Made by a program: the position numbers and the translations under genes
Source of the DNA: Chitinophagaceae bacterium UBA7600
GTDB taxonomy: Bacteria > Bacteroidota > Bacteroidia > Chitinophagales > Chitinophagaceae
DNA: 47,933 nucleotides
Direction: 5' to 3'
NCBI GenBank assembly: GCA_002478885.1
Contig: DLKC01000059.1
Coordinates: forward strand, 1-47,933
Shown: piece after piece, positions 10,381-20,764 of the stretch
How positions within the stretch are numbered: position 1 is the stretch's first letter
Layout: each line of letters starts with the position of its first letter
The notes under the pieces: model-generated
What the model was told of the DNA's origin: nothing
The model's input: the letters and a program-made list of their open reading frames with translations, nothing else
Databases searched by the model: none

Positions 10381-13300
10381 ATGGGCGCTACAAAAAAAAG
10401 GCGCATACTGCCTTTTATTTCAACATCGTTTTTCTGTTTATTTTTTTTACTAAATGCCTTCTTAACACAAGGCCAATCAATTTCGGTAACAAGCCTTAGC
10501 GGATCGCCTCTGTGTGCCGGTTCAAACTTTACTATTACTTTCAGAACCACCAACGGCAATGGTTCATCAAATTATTATACAAACTCCACTACTTATACCG
10601 TTTATCTTAGCTCATCAACGGGTGGCACACCTTATACTTCAATAGGAACTTTTACGACGACAGGGGTAAGCTATTCGAATTCCAACGGTGGACAAACAAC
10701 GGGCATTACCAAATCTTTTACCATGCCCGCCACGACAGCATCAGGTTCGGGCTACAAAATAGCCCTTGGGTCTACTTCACCTACATTCAATGGCAGCGGC
10801 GGTTCCGGCGCTACGGGAACACTAACGGTGAACGCCATTCCGGTATTTACAACACAACCTTCTACTTCGGTACAAAATATTTGCCTGAACGGTGCCGCTA
10901 CAGCTTTGTCTATAACTGCCAGTGCAGGCAGCGGGTCGATAAGTGGATACCAGTGGTATAAAAATGCTTCAGCTTCAAACAGTGGCGGCACATCAATTGC
11001 CGGCGCCACATCCGCATCGTATACACCGTTGACCTCAGTTACCGGCACTTTGTATTATTATTGCGTTGTTACCAACTCAAATGGCTGCAGCACTGCGTCC
11101 AACGTTTCCGGGGCGATAACAATCAATGCGCTGCCCTCGATAACTGTTCAGCCCTCCACAGCCACGCAGAGTCTTTGTCTAAACAGCACCCCAACCGCAT
11201 TGTCTGTCACCGCATCGGCGGGTAGTGGTTCAATCAGTGGTTACCAGTGGTATAAAAATGCTGCTGCATCCAACAGTGGCGGCACCTTGTTAGCAGGAGC
11301 AACTGGTTCCAGTTACAACCCATCGACTGCAGCGACCGGAACGCTTTACTATTATTGTATTGTTACCAATTCGAATGGCTGTACAGTCACATCAAACGTG
11401 TCAGGAGCAATAACGGTTAATGCTTTACCGTCCTTTACGACCCAACCATCAACTGCAGCACAAACGCTTTGCCTAAATGCTACTGCAACCACTCTGTCAA
11501 TAGCTGCAACAGCAGGAAGCGGATCTATTACGGGATACCAATGGTACAGTAACAGCGTAGCATCAAACAGCGGAGGCTCTTTAATTGCAGGTGCAGTTTC
11601 CACCTCTTACACTCCACAAACAACAGTCGCCGGCGTTCTTTATTACTATTGTGTAGTAACCAATTCTAACGGATGTACTTTGGCGAGTAACGTCTCAGGT
11701 GCCATCACCATTAATGCGTTACCCGCTTTCTCAGTTCAGCCTTCCACTGCCACTCAGAATCTTTGTTTAAACAGCACCCCAACTGCTTTGTCCGTAACCG
11801 CGTCTGCAGGTAGTGGTTCAATCAGTGGTTACCAGTGGTATAAAAATGCTGCCGCATCCAACAGTGGCGGCACGTTGATTGCGGGGGCAACTGCTTCCAG
11901 TTACAGCCCGTCGACGGCGGCGACCGGAACGCTTTATTATTATTGCATCGTTACAAATTCAAACGGGTGTACAGCAACATCAAATATCTCCGGCGCCATA
12001 ACAGTAAATGCTCTACCCTCCATTAGTATTCAGCCATCCACATCCCCTCAAAATCTTTGTCTTAACGCTGCAGCAACCGCTTTATCGATCACCGCAGCGG
12101 CGGGCAGTGGCTCGATAAGTGGCTACCAATGGTATAGCAATACCACTGCTTCAAACAGCGGGGGTACTTTGATTGCCGGCGCCACAACTTCATCGTATAC
12201 ACCCGTAACCACAGTAGCCGGCACTTTGTATTATTACTGTATCGTTACCAACTCGAACGGATGCAGCATTACGTCAAATATTTCCGGAGCTGTAATAGTT
12301 ACAGGATTTCCAACTATTACGGCCCAGCCTTCCACTGCAATACAAAGTCTTTGCCTCAACGCCGCAGCTACAGCCCTGTCTGTAACCGCATCCGGCACCG
12401 CCTTGACGTATCAGTGGTATAGCAATAGTGCCGCTTCAAATACAGGTGGCACCCTGATACCGGCTGCAACTACAGCCAGTTACACACCCTCCACAGCAGT
12501 TGCCGGAACGCTTTACTATTATTGTATTGTGACGGGAACCTGTTCACTCTCTGTTACCAGTAACATATCAGGCGCCATAACAACCATTTCGGTACCGGTA
12601 ACACCGGGAAGTATTACCGGGAACGCGACATTTTGTGCAGGGTCTACCGGTAACGTCTACAGTATTGCCGCTGTTCCGGGCGCTACTTCGTATACCTGGA
12701 GTTATTCCGGAACAGGGGCCACTATCACCAATGGTACGACTGCCACTGCAACTATTAATTTTTCACTAACCGCTACGAGTGGCACGTTATCGGTGACAGC
12801 TAATAACAGTTGCGGATCAAGCGCCGCATCCACATTAGCGTTGACGGTTAATGCCATCACCAGCCAACCCGCAAATGATGTATCAAATCCCGGGGGCGCA
12901 ACTACCACATTTTCAGTCACTGCCAGCGGCACCGTAACCAGCTACCAGTGGCAATACAGCGCCAACGGCACGAGCGGATGGGCAAACGTTTCCAATGGCA
13001 GCCCCACAGGCATAACCTATGCGAACAACACTACTGCCGATCTTGATGTAAGCCCAGCAATTTCCACAACTTTTGGCACCTACTATTACAGGTGTATTGT
13101 AACCACCAGCAGTTGCACATTCACCAGCAATACAGCAACCCTGATCATTAGCGATGTTAACGACCTTTGCGCAAACGCCATACCTTTAACAATCAATGCG
13201 CCTGCGGTGAACGGTTCCCTGGTCAACTCAACGTTCAATGCTCCTTTTGGATCTAATGATGTCTGGTATAAAATAACGCCGTCTTGCACGGTAAATCATA

Positions 13301-16300
13301 CAATTACTGTATCGGGTTTTAGTGGCAGTGGCGGAAACGTGGACTGGGAAATCTATAATAGTTCAGGCTGCCCTGTCTCCACAAGTTATCTCGATCAGTC
13401 GAACAGCGGCTCTGACCCCGAAACAAAAAATATAAGCCTTGTTTCAGGAACAACCTACTACATAAGAGTGCTGGCATTTAATGCCGCAGCCAATAACAGT
13501 AATTTCACCATCGCTGTAACAAGCAATGCACCATCATTTGCGCTCGACAATACCGGCACGCCTGCCACAGGAAATGTTTTAGTTAACGCTTCAAATGTTC
13601 CCCTGTTCGGATTTATGTTAACGCCAACAGGTTGTTCTGCGACTTTTAATTTTACCGGGATTAGCATCACGGCAACAGGTACAGCCAATGCAACTGATCT
13701 TTCCAATTTTCAAATTATTTATGATGCCAATAATAACGGCGTCAAGGATCTCGGGGAAAGCAGCATATCGGGCGCTGGAAAGAACTGGTCGCCGACCTTG
13801 AACTTCACCATTACCGGCCAAACCGGGCTCACCGGGGCAAAAAGATATTTGTTGATTGCTGATGTGGCTTTAGGTGCGACAAATAACAGGACGTTTACAG
13901 GTAACCTGGTCAACACCGGTGTAAGTGCCGGTGTGGCGGTTACAGGCAGTGCTGCGGGAAATGTGCTAACCATAAAAAGTCCGCTGGCAACCATTACGGC
14001 TATTCATCCCGCAGCGGGAACCATTGATCAAAACACGACGGGCAACATTCTGGCAACATTCAAAATTGATGCATCATTTAATACCGTCATTCCTACAGGT
14101 ATAACTGTAACCACTGCGGGAACTTACATACCGAGCACGGATATTACGCGCTTTAGTCTTTACCAGAATAATGCTAATAATACGATCAGCCCAACACTGA
14201 TAGCAACCATTACAACCTTTGGATCTGCGCCTGCCACACTTGTTTTTTCCGGTACAGGCAGCCCGATATCAGCAGGTTCAACGCAATACCTGTTCGTTAC
14301 GGCAGATGTGCCGCTTTCCGGCACTGATCTGAATACTGTAAATATTACTGCCACAGCTTTAGCCAACTTTAGTTTTACCGGTGCCAGTGGCGAAACCGTG
14401 GTAAAAGCCGGGACCGACCCTGCCACCGTTGGCCCGGTGAAAACAATTAACGGGCCGAGAATTAACATATTGCAGGTGCATCCTGCCGCCGGAAATATCA
14501 CACAGGGCACTATTGATAACCAGATCGCGACTTACCAATTGAATGTAACCAACTTAAGCACCGGTTTTGTGAACATCCAAAACGTTAGTTTAAAAACAGC
14601 GGGAACCTATGTGGCCGGTGATATCACCAGTTTTAGTTTATGGCAGAACAGTGCAAACACATTAACAGGCGCAACCCTTGTCGGGACCATTTCAGCATCT
14701 TCGTTTGCGTCAGGGCAAACCCTTACGTTTAACTCCGGTTTTCTTCAAATTGCGAATGCAGGCTACAGTTATCTTATGCTAACGGCCAATGTTAATTCCA
14801 CCGCAACCCTAACCAAAACACTATCGATCACCAGCACCAGTTTCACTAACCTCAATTTTATCAGTTCGTGGGGTAGTAAAGTAGCAAAGCTTGGTACTGA
14901 TCCTGCGCCTGCCAGCAATACACAAACCATTGTTGGTCCGCAGGCGGCCATTTCAACTGCACACCCGCTGGCAGGAAATATGCTGGTAGGTAGTACGGAT
15001 AACTTATTAGCCGCTTTCAAAGTAATTGTGAGCAACGCGGACGTTATGCCAACGTCGGTAAAACTTGTTACAAGTTCGGGTACGTACAGCGGCTCTACTG
15101 ACATCCTGAAATTCAAACTTTACCAAAATGATGCTAATAGTCTTACCAGCGCAACCCTGGTAGGTACCATTAGCGCTACTGTGGGCTCATCACAAACACT
15201 TACTTTCAATACAGGGTTTACAAGCATCCCTGCCGGCACAACAGGCTACCTCCTACTTTGTGCCGACTTGACCGGCAGTGCTACTTCGACAAAAAATATT
15301 AGTATCACGGCCACGCCTATTGGCAATTTTGCTTTCTCAAGTACAGGTCCGGTAGTTGTGTCTGGTTCAGCATCTCTGCCAGTTTCCAATAATCAAACGA
15401 TTGTTCCAAAACTTGACGTTTATTCCAGCAATACAAAAAATTGGGACAACACGACTTCAAACTGGGGACAGAATGCCAACGGTGCAGGAGGCGGCTATGC
15501 CAACAGCGTTTGGATAACCAACGGATACGCGCAACTGGAGGGAACTGCCGGACAGCTAACTGTAACCAATCCTGTAGTCGCTGACAAGTTGATTTCACTT
15601 GTCAATAATTATAAAATTGATGCAAGTACGACATCTAATGGAATTACACTGACATCGCCGGGTACCGTCAACGTGAGCACAGGCACCTCATTTATCGGCA
15701 ACACATCAACCAACCCGGTTATTTACGGCACTAATGGCTTTACAAAAATTGGCTCCGGCGAATTGCAGATTGGCAGTGACCTTGCTTCCACGTTCAGTGG
15801 TACTATTTACGTAAACGGCGGAACACTAACCCTGGGAAAGAAAGCCGGAGGTTATAACCCTCTCACAACACTTGAGAATAACCCTATTGAGATGGACAAT
15901 GCACGCCTGACTATTGCAGCCAGTTCCGGTTCAAGCGGCTCTATGCAAAATTTCACTTCGTTGTCGGTAACGGGAGCTGACACAATTGGCTTGTATTCGA
16001 CAGGAAGCAGTGTTTATATGAATGTAACGCCAGTCACAAATGCCTCAACCTTTGGCTCTTCTAACGGAGTACCTTTAACTATCAGTGGCAGCCTTAAAGT
16101 CGATAATGGTGGCTCGGCAAATACAAAAGGATCTTTTGCCAATGCTACAAATCAAAACTTTATAGCCTTTGGAAGTGTCAAATACAACAGTGATGTTACT
16201 TTCGAAGCCTGGGCCAGTAATGCCAGTTTGAAAAAGAGAACAGGTGATATGATCAATATTAACCTGGGGGGCTACGGACATTATATAACCGGCGTTGCCG

Positions 16301-19300
16301 TGGCGTCCGGAACAATTGACGACAATGGTTACACTTCAACATTTTTAGGTGGGGGTGGTATTGCAACGGATGGAGGTGCAGTTTGCCTAAATGCAGCAGC
16401 AAGCACTATGACAGGTAATTGGGTAATAGGCGATGCTGCCGGGGTTAATGCTGCCTGGGTGGTTACAAATACTTCCACCTGTCTTACAACAGGTTCAATA
16501 ACCATCAATAACTATAGTAAGCTGAACCTTCAATTGTCAACTCCGGGGAACTCAACCATTACTTATTCTCCCAGTGTTATCAATGTATATGGACTGGGGC
16601 CATACAGCAAAACCAACAGTTATACTTTTGGTTCTGCTCTTGATTTCTACGACTTTGCAAGGGCCACCGACACCATCACACTTCCAACCAATATCACTTT
16701 GAATCCGGTTTACAACTCTAAACTCGCGGCAATTGGTGTAATGATCGGGGATGATTCAACGAGCAGTTCATCGGGTTCGCTTGCGGCATTTCAGCTAAAC
16801 GGCACTGTTACAGGTACCGGAGGCCTTGAAAAAACAGGTCCAGGTATTTTAATACTCAATGCACAAAACGGTTCCGGCTTTTTCAACACCTACTCCGACA
16901 GTACCAGGATCATTAGAGGCACTTTGACCATCAATACGGGGTCAAATTTAGGTACGGGTCCAGTATTGATGTCTCAGATCACAAAAAACAGCACAGCCCT
17001 GAATTTTTACAATACCAGTCAAACGATCTCTTCCCTGGCAACGCAATGGGCCGACAATTCAGGCCAATCGCAGGTAATTACTTTGAACGGCACCACACTC
17101 ACTGTAAATCAAAACGTATCCACCACTTTCGGTAATGGCACCGGCACTTCAACAGGCTATATAAAAGGCACCGGTAATCTTATTAAGGATGGCAGCGGCA
17201 CACTGACCTTAACCGGAGTGAATATCTATACAGGCTTAACGCAGGTTAAAGGCGGCACACTGGAATTGAAAAATAGTGCTGCTACTACCCTTCCAACTAC
17301 CAACAGCGTGGACATAGTTGGCGGCACTTTATTACTATCGGCCAACCAAACATTGAATAACGTTACGCTTTCTACCGGTAATCTAACCCTGGGTGCCAAT
17401 GTTACCCTCACTATCAGCGGTACTTTGACCCTGGCGACATCACCTGCAAATATTACACTTGGAGCAAATGCCAAAATAATTTATGGCGCCAACGCCTCAC
17501 TTGTTTATGCAGGCAATGCCTTACAGCAAACGAGTGTGAATGACAAGGAATTGCCTTCTGCGAACCCTCCTACGAATGTCACCTTTAGCAATTTTTCAAC
17601 CGCTGGTGTTCAATGGACCAGCAATCTTTCCTTTGCGGGCACTACAACAGTGGCTGGCTGGGTGGATATGAATGGCAAGACCATCAGTGGTGCGGGAAGT
17701 TTTGTATTGAACGGCTTCCTGGGTGGCCCCCTGTCTTCTAAAATTGTATCGGGCTCTCCCATCGTTTCAAGCGTAAATACCAATAATGTAAGAATAGGGA
17801 TGACTGTTACCGGAACGGGCATACCAGCCAATACAACCGTCATCTATATTGATCCACTGAATAGTAAGACAGTTACATTGAACAACAACGCAACTGCCAC
17901 AGGAACCGTATCACTCACCTTTGGTTTCAGGGGCGGCCTTATCGTTTCACAACCAACAGGTATTGACGGACATATCCTCGTGTCGGGTACCAAAACTTAC
18001 AATTCGGGAGCAAATTATATATTCAAAACACCCTTATCAGGCACCACTATTTTCCCAGCATTCCCAACTGTAGGCACCCTGAATTACAGCCCTGCAAATG
18101 ATGTAACAATCGCTGCCGGTGTAACCAACAAGGTGATCATGAACACAAGTTCTGCGAATCTCACTGTTTCGAACAATCTTTCACTGACGAGCGGCATCTG
18201 GGTTACCAACAATAACCTTATTACCTGGTCTAACAGCGGAGGAACACTCACTGCACCCAATACTCCATGGGTTTCGGGTAGCAGTTCGCATAATAATAGT
18301 TATATCTGTACCTGCACCAGCAGCGGGAACCCGATTACTGCCACCGGCAGCAATGGCTTCCGCATCAATAGCGTTACAGGGAATACCGATGTTTACTTCC
18401 CGATTGGCGTAGACTTTGTTTCGTCAAACAGAATGGCATTGAACATGAACAACTCGGCTACGTCAAACTTTACAGTCGTGCTTGGCAAGGGAGACCTGTT
18501 AGGAACACCTCAGTCGAGAGTAAACCGAATCTGGTACATTAGTTCATCCGGCACTGGGGTTAAGGCTAGCATGAAACTATATTTCACCAAAAGAAACTGG
18601 AGTAGCAATCCATTCCTTACTGCCCAGGATGAAGTTGAAACAGGCTACCTTTATAACGATAATCACCTTATCCAGAGAGATTATTCCGGCGCGTTCCTAA
18701 ACACCTCTGCTTCCACAGATATCGTAAACTTTATTAGTACTGCAGATAACACCGAAGTTTATGGCATGTACAATTATAATGTAAGTGCCGATTACGCCGG
18801 AGCAAAGAATGGTATTAACAGTTTTTCAAGATTCTCGATTGTCAATGGCAATAGCATCATTCTTCCGGTATCGATTGTTGATTTCAAAGCCGCACAACAG
18901 GGTTCAGGAATCAACGTGCAATGGAAGGTGCTTAATGAATTGAATATCGATCATTACGAAATTCAAAAGTCGCTCAACGGCGTTGCGTTCTCCACGATCG
19001 CTTCTGTAAAGGCGTTGAACAATGACATGCCGGTTAATCAATATGCAATCGCCGACGGCAAACCTGTTACCGGGAACAACTTCTACAGGATTAAAACTTT
19101 TGACAAAAACAACACAATCACCTATACCGAAATTATTGATGTTAAAATAGCCGAAGGTATCGCTTCGTCATCGATCAGGTTTTATCCCAACCCCGTTACC
19201 AACCATGCGCTTAACATCCAGTTAAACAACCTGCCTGCCGGCCGGTACAATGTTTCGCTTTACAATGCTGCGGGACAAAAAGTGCTTGACCGTGTTTTTG

Positions 19301-19422
19301 ATCACGCAGGCAATGCCGCAACGCAACAGGTTATGTTGCCTGCCAACATTTCAAAGGGCACTTACCTTGTAAAACTGTTTAATGAAACAACTTATATAAC
19401 CACCAAAATAATGGTGCAATAG
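10381..19422 (+). CDS. Giant T9SS-exported repeat protein with autotransporter-type beta-helix repeats
   Basis: I start at ATG 10381 (3013 residues) because it opens with MGATKKRR, a hydrophobic stretch and TQGQS, a good signal peptide; the frame stays open back to 10156 but the extra 75 residues look random. Order: signal peptide (1-33), Ig-like start, six 98-residue Ig-like repeats (154-738), further PKD-like units, a PPC-like domain after DVNDLCANAIPL (about 924-1050), related beta-sandwich units with I-H-P-A-A-G starts (about 1057-1674; one holds the calcium-loop-like DANNNGVKD), a beta-helical section with passenger-type repeats such as GSGTLTLTG and GGTLEL (about 1674-2380), and a C-terminal region from about 2614 closely related to that of the previous gene, ending in a T9SS type A sorting tail (RFYPNP near 2933). 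Probably a cell-surface or secreted adhesin-like structural protein. No catalytic motif is seen; the ligand is unknown. Confidence 0.88.
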   Translation: MGATKKRRILPFISTSFFCLFFLLNAFLTQGQSISVTSLSGSPLCAGSNFTITFRTTNGNGSSNYYTNSTTYTVYLSSSTGGTPYTSIGTFTTTGVSYSNSNGGQTTGITKSFTMPATTASGSGYKIALGSTSPTFNGSGGSGATGTLTVNAIPVFTTQPSTSVQNICLNGAATALSITASAGSGSISGYQWYKNASASNSGGTSIAGATSASYTPLTSVTGTLYYYCVVTNSNGCSTASNVSGAITINALPSITVQPSTATQSLCLNSTPTALSVTASAGSGSISGYQWYKNAAASNSGGTLLAGATGSSYNPSTAATGTLYYYCIVTNSNGCTVTSNVSGAITVNALPSFTTQPSTAAQTLCLNATATTLSIAATAGSGSITGYQWYSNSVASNSGGSLIAGAVSTSYTPQTTVAGVLYYYCVVTNSNGCTLASNVSGAITINALPAFSVQPSTATQNLCLNSTPTALSVTASAGSGSISGYQWYKNAAASNSGGTLIAGATASSYSPSTAATGTLYYYCIVTNSNGCTATSNISGAITVNALPSISIQPSTSPQNLCLNAAATALSITAAAGSGSISGYQWYSNTTASNSGGTLIAGATTSSYTPVTTVAGTLYYYCIVTNSNGCSITSNISGAVIVTGFPTITAQPSTAIQSLCLNAAATALSVTASGTALTYQWYSNSAASNTGGTLIPAATTASYTPSTAVAGTLYYYCIVTGTCSLSVTSNISGAITTISVPVTPGSITGNATFCAGSTGNVYSIAAVPGATSYTWSYSGTGATITNGTTATATINFSLTATSGTLSVTANNSCGSSAASTLALTVNAITSQPANDVSNPGGATTTFSVTASGTVTSYQWQYSANGTSGWANVSNGSPTGITYANNTTADLDVSPAISTTFGTYYYRCIVTTSSCTFTSNTATLIISDVNDLCANAIPLTINAPAVNGSLVNSTFNAPFGSNDVWYKITPSCTVNHTITVSGFSGSGGNVDWEIYNSSGCPVSTSYLDQSNSGSDPETKNISLVSGTTYYIRVLAFNAAANNSNFTIAVTSNAPSFALDNTGTPATGNVLVNASNVPLFGFMLTPTGCSATFNFTGISITATGTANATDLSNFQIIYDANNNGVKDLGESSISGAGKNWSPTLNFTITGQTGLTGAKRYLLIADVALGATNNRTFTGNLVNTGVSAGVAVTGSAAGNVLTIKSPLATITAIHPAAGTIDQNTTGNILATFKIDASFNTVIPTGITVTTAGTYIPSTDITRFSLYQNNANNTISPTLIATITTFGSAPATLVFSGTGSPISAGSTQYLFVTADVPLSGTDLNTVNITATALANFSFTGASGETVVKAGTDPATVGPVKTINGPRINILQVHPAAGNITQGTIDNQIATYQLNVTNLSTGFVNIQNVSLKTAGTYVAGDITSFSLWQNSANTLTGATLVGTISASSFASGQTLTFNSGFLQIANAGYSYLMLTANVNSTATLTKTLSITSTSFTNLNFISSWGSKVAKLGTDPAPASNTQTIVGPQAAISTAHPLAGNMLVGSTDNLLAAFKVIVSNADVMPTSVKLVTSSGTYSGSTDILKFKLYQNDANSLTSATLVGTISATVGSSQTLTFNTGFTSIPAGTTGYLLLCADLTGSATSTKNISITATPIGNFAFSSTGPVVVSGSASLPVSNNQTIVPKLDVYSSNTKNWDNTTSNWGQNANGAGGGYANSVWITNGYAQLEGTAGQLTVTNPVVADKLISLVNNYKIDASTTSNGITLTSPGTVNVSTGTSFIGNTSTNPVIYGTNGFTKIGSGELQIGSDLASTFSGTIYVNGGTLTLGKKAGGYNPLTTLENNPIEMDNARLTIAASSGSSGSMQNFTSLSVTGADTIGLYSTGSSVYMNVTPVTNASTFGSSNGVPLTISGSLKVDNGGSANTKGSFANATNQNFIAFGSVKYNSDVTFEAWASNASLKKRTGDMININLGGYGHYITGVAVASGTIDDNGYTSTFLGGGGIATDGGAVCLNAAASTMTGNWVIGDAAGVNAAWVVTNTSTCLTTGSITINNYSKLNLQLSTPGNSTITYSPSVINVYGLGPYSKTNSYTFGSALDFYDFARATDTITLPTNITLNPVYNSKLAAIGVMIGDDSTSSSSGSLAAFQLNGTVTGTGGLEKTGPGILILNAQNGSGFFNTYSDSTRIIRGTLTINTGSNLGTGPVLMSQITKNSTALNFYNTSQTISSLATQWADNSGQSQVITLNGTTLTVNQNVSTTFGNGTGTSTGYIKGTGNLIKDGSGTLTLTGVNIYTGLTQVKGGTLELKNSAATTLPTTNSVDIVGGTLLLSANQTLNNVTLSTGNLTLGANVTLTISGTLTLATSPANITLGANAKIIYGANASLVYAGNALQQTSVNDKELPSANPPTNVTFSNFSTAGVQWTSNLSFAGTTTVAGWVDMNGKTISGAGSFVLNGFLGGPLSSKIVSGSPIVSSVNTNNVRIGMTVTGTGIPANTTVIYIDPLNSKTVTLNNNATATGTVSLTFGFRGGLIVSQPTGIDGHILVSGTKTYNSGANYIFKTPLSGTTIFPAFPTVGTLNYSPANDVTIAAGVTNKVIMNTSSANLTVSNNLSLTSGIWVTNNNLITWSNSGGTLTAPNTPWVSGSSSHNNSYICTCTSSGNPITATGSNGFRINSVTGNTDVYFPIGVDFVSSNRMALNMNNSATSNFTVVLGKGDLLGTPQSRVNRIWYISSSGTGVKASMKLYFTKRNWSSNPFLTAQDEVETGYLYNDNHLIQRDYSGAFLNTSASTDIVNFISTADNTEVYGMYNYNVSADYAGAKNGINSFSRFSIVNGNSIILPVSIVDFKAAQQGSGINVQWKVLNELNIDHYEIQKSLNGVAFSTIASVKALNNDMPVNQYAIADGKPVTGNNFYRIKTFDKNNTITYTEIIDVKIAEGIASSSIRFYPNPVTNHALNIQLNNLPAGRYNVSLYNAAGQKVLDRVFDHAGNAATQQVMLPANISKGTYLVKLFNETTYITTKIMVQ
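10840..12594 (+). repeat. Six tandem in-frame repeats, period exactly 294 bp
   Basis: Units start at 10840, 11134, 11428, 11722, 12016 and 12310. The first five are exactly 294 bp (98 residues) and the last is 285 bp, having lost the G-S-G-S-I-S-G segment. Core motifs are Q-P-S-T, L-C-L-N, G-Y-Q-W-Y, S-N-S-G-G, Y-Y-Y-C and S-N-G-C. Units 2 and 4 share a 65-bp stretch (11221-11285 and 11809-11873) with one mismatch, far above their flanking similarity. Confidence 0.92.
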
Positions 19423-19441
19423 ACCCGTAGACCGACCCAAT

Positions 19442-19473
19442 AAAAAAGCAGGCAATCATTCGCCTGCTTTTTT
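19442..19473. terminator. Intrinsic terminator after second giant gene
   Basis: A perfect 12-bp stem, AAAAAAGCAGGC (19442-19453) with GCCTGCTTTTTT (19462-19473), has an 8-nt loop and lies 19 bp after the stop codon. It has the same A-run/GC-core/T-run design as the terminator at 9659 and could act both ways. Confidence 0.93.
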
Positions 19474-19531
19474 CTATTACAACCAGAAAATTAAAGATTG
19501 TGTACCCGGCTTACTCCCGACATCAGCACCC

Positions 19532-19551
19532 GTTGCGTCGCACACCTGTGC
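19532..19551 (-). repeat. Dispersed 20-bp element, copy 3 (left half of inverted pair)
   Basis: The plus strand reads GTTGCGTCGCACACCTGTGC, one change (T to C) from the GTGC-ended consensus. It lies 58 bp beyond the terminator at 19442-19473 and pairs with a degenerate copy at 19613-19632 (outer span 101 bp). Confidence 0.85.
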
Positions 19552-19612
19552 TGCAACAATACTGCTGAGCTGCAAACAGCCTGCTATAACAGTCCCCCAT
19601 TGAACTGAATGA

Positions 19613-19632
19613 TGAACGTATTGCGACGCAAC
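19613..19632 (+). repeat. Dispersed 20-bp element, copy 4 (degenerate right half)
   Basis: Only the inner part TGCGACGCAAC (19622-19632) is retained; the GTACAAG side has decayed. It is called as a copy because it has the same orientation and place as the right half of the other three pairs. Confidence 0.55.
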
Positions 19633-19670
19633 CGGCGATGCCACGATTGCTACAGCATGGCTTAAAAAAA

Positions 19671-20591
19671 TCAGCTTACTGCAAAATGTGCTTTCATTTT
19701 TTTCGAATAATCTGCAATGGCAATTTCAGGCGCATCAATTTCGGGATGCCATAGCTTTTCCCATTCGAAACTAAAATAGCCGTTATATTTTTCCTTCGCC
19801 AACAGGTCTATCGCTTCAAAGATGGGCGTCTCGCCTTCGCCAAGCAACATGTATTTATCCTTTCCATCGAGCACTCTTAAGTCTTTGATATGCGTGTGGC
19901 GAACATAGTTTTTCAAACGCGCATACACATCTGCGACGGGTTCTTTCGTAACCGACCACATGTTTACAATATCCCAAACCAGTGCAACGCCCGAATGCTG
20001 TGTGTAGTTCATAACAGCGATAATATCGTCGACATGAACTAGATCGCCATGCGTTTCCATCAGCACGGTAACCGAGCTGCCTTTTGCATAGTCGCCAAGG
20101 GTTCTTAAGCCTTTTGATATTTGCTCAATGGTTATATTTTTATCCACGTCTTTTGGAAGGTTATTGGGAAACACTCTTATGTAAGGACAATTGATCTCGT
20201 TTGCGAGATCGATGAAACGCCGGGCTTCATCTATGCTTTTGTCCCGGTCGGCGCCATCAGGTAAATGCATGCTGGCGGAACTTCCGAGATTAACAATGTG
20301 CAAACCATTGTCGGCTATCTTCTTCTTTGTAGTTGCAATGTTGGCTTTTGTGCTGAATTCCGGGCATTGTGAAAGATCAAGCTGGCGCTGGATTCCACGG
20401 ATCTCAATTCCCGAAAACCCGTTGCCGGCAGCAAATTTAATAATGCCATCAAACGTCCAGTCGGGGCAACCCAGCGTTGAGAACGAAAGATTCGGCTGGT
20501 ATTTTTTAAATTCAAAAGACGATGTTGTAAAAGCAAGTGAAGCCAGTGCGGTATTCTTCAGGAATCTGCGGCGGGAAGCAATGCGTTGCAT
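19671..20591 (-). CDS. Tat-exported sugar phosphate isomerase/epimerase-like TIM-barrel protein
   Basis: This 306-residue protein is of the AP-endonuclease-2/xylose-isomerase-like TIM-barrel family (PF01261). The N-terminus MQRIASRRRFLKNTALASLAF carries a twin-arginine signal (SRRRFLKN plus hydrophobic stretch), so the folded enzyme is probably exported to the periplasm. Family features visible are G-F-x-G-I-E-I-R, L-M-E-T-H-G-D, W-D-I-V-N-M-W, H-T-H-I-K-D-L and F-S-F-E-W-E-K, whose Glu/His/Asp residues usually bind a divalent metal. Members isomerise or epimerise sugars or inositols; the substrate cannot be told from sequence. It is convergent with the giant gene upstream and divergent from the DUF1801 gene. 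Confidence 0.85.
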   Translation of the reverse strand: MQRIASRRRFLKNTALASLAFTTSSFEFKKYQPNLSFSTLGCPDWTFDGIIKFAAGNGFSGIEIRGIQRQLDLSQCPEFSTKANIATTKKKIADNGLHIVNLGSSASMHLPDGADRDKSIDEARRFIDLANEINCPYIRVFPNNLPKDVDKNITIEQISKGLRTLGDYAKGSSVTVLMETHGDLVHVDDIIAVMNYTQHSGVALVWDIVNMWSVTKEPVADVYARLKNYVRHTHIKDLRVLDGKDKYMLLGEGETPIFEAIDLLAKEKYNGYFSFEWEKLWHPEIDAPEIAIADYSKKMKAHFAVS

Positions 20592-20764
20592 GAATGTTGT
20601 TTTTGTAGCACTAAGCTAAAGCAAATATGTGCATGGAAATAGCCTATTTACAGATTGCAGTACCCACCGGTAAAAATTGCAAGTCAAAATCTAAACAATT
20701 TCCTACTTTAACGAATAGAACAAGATGCCTGGTAAATCACGCTCACACGTTAAATACACTACCT

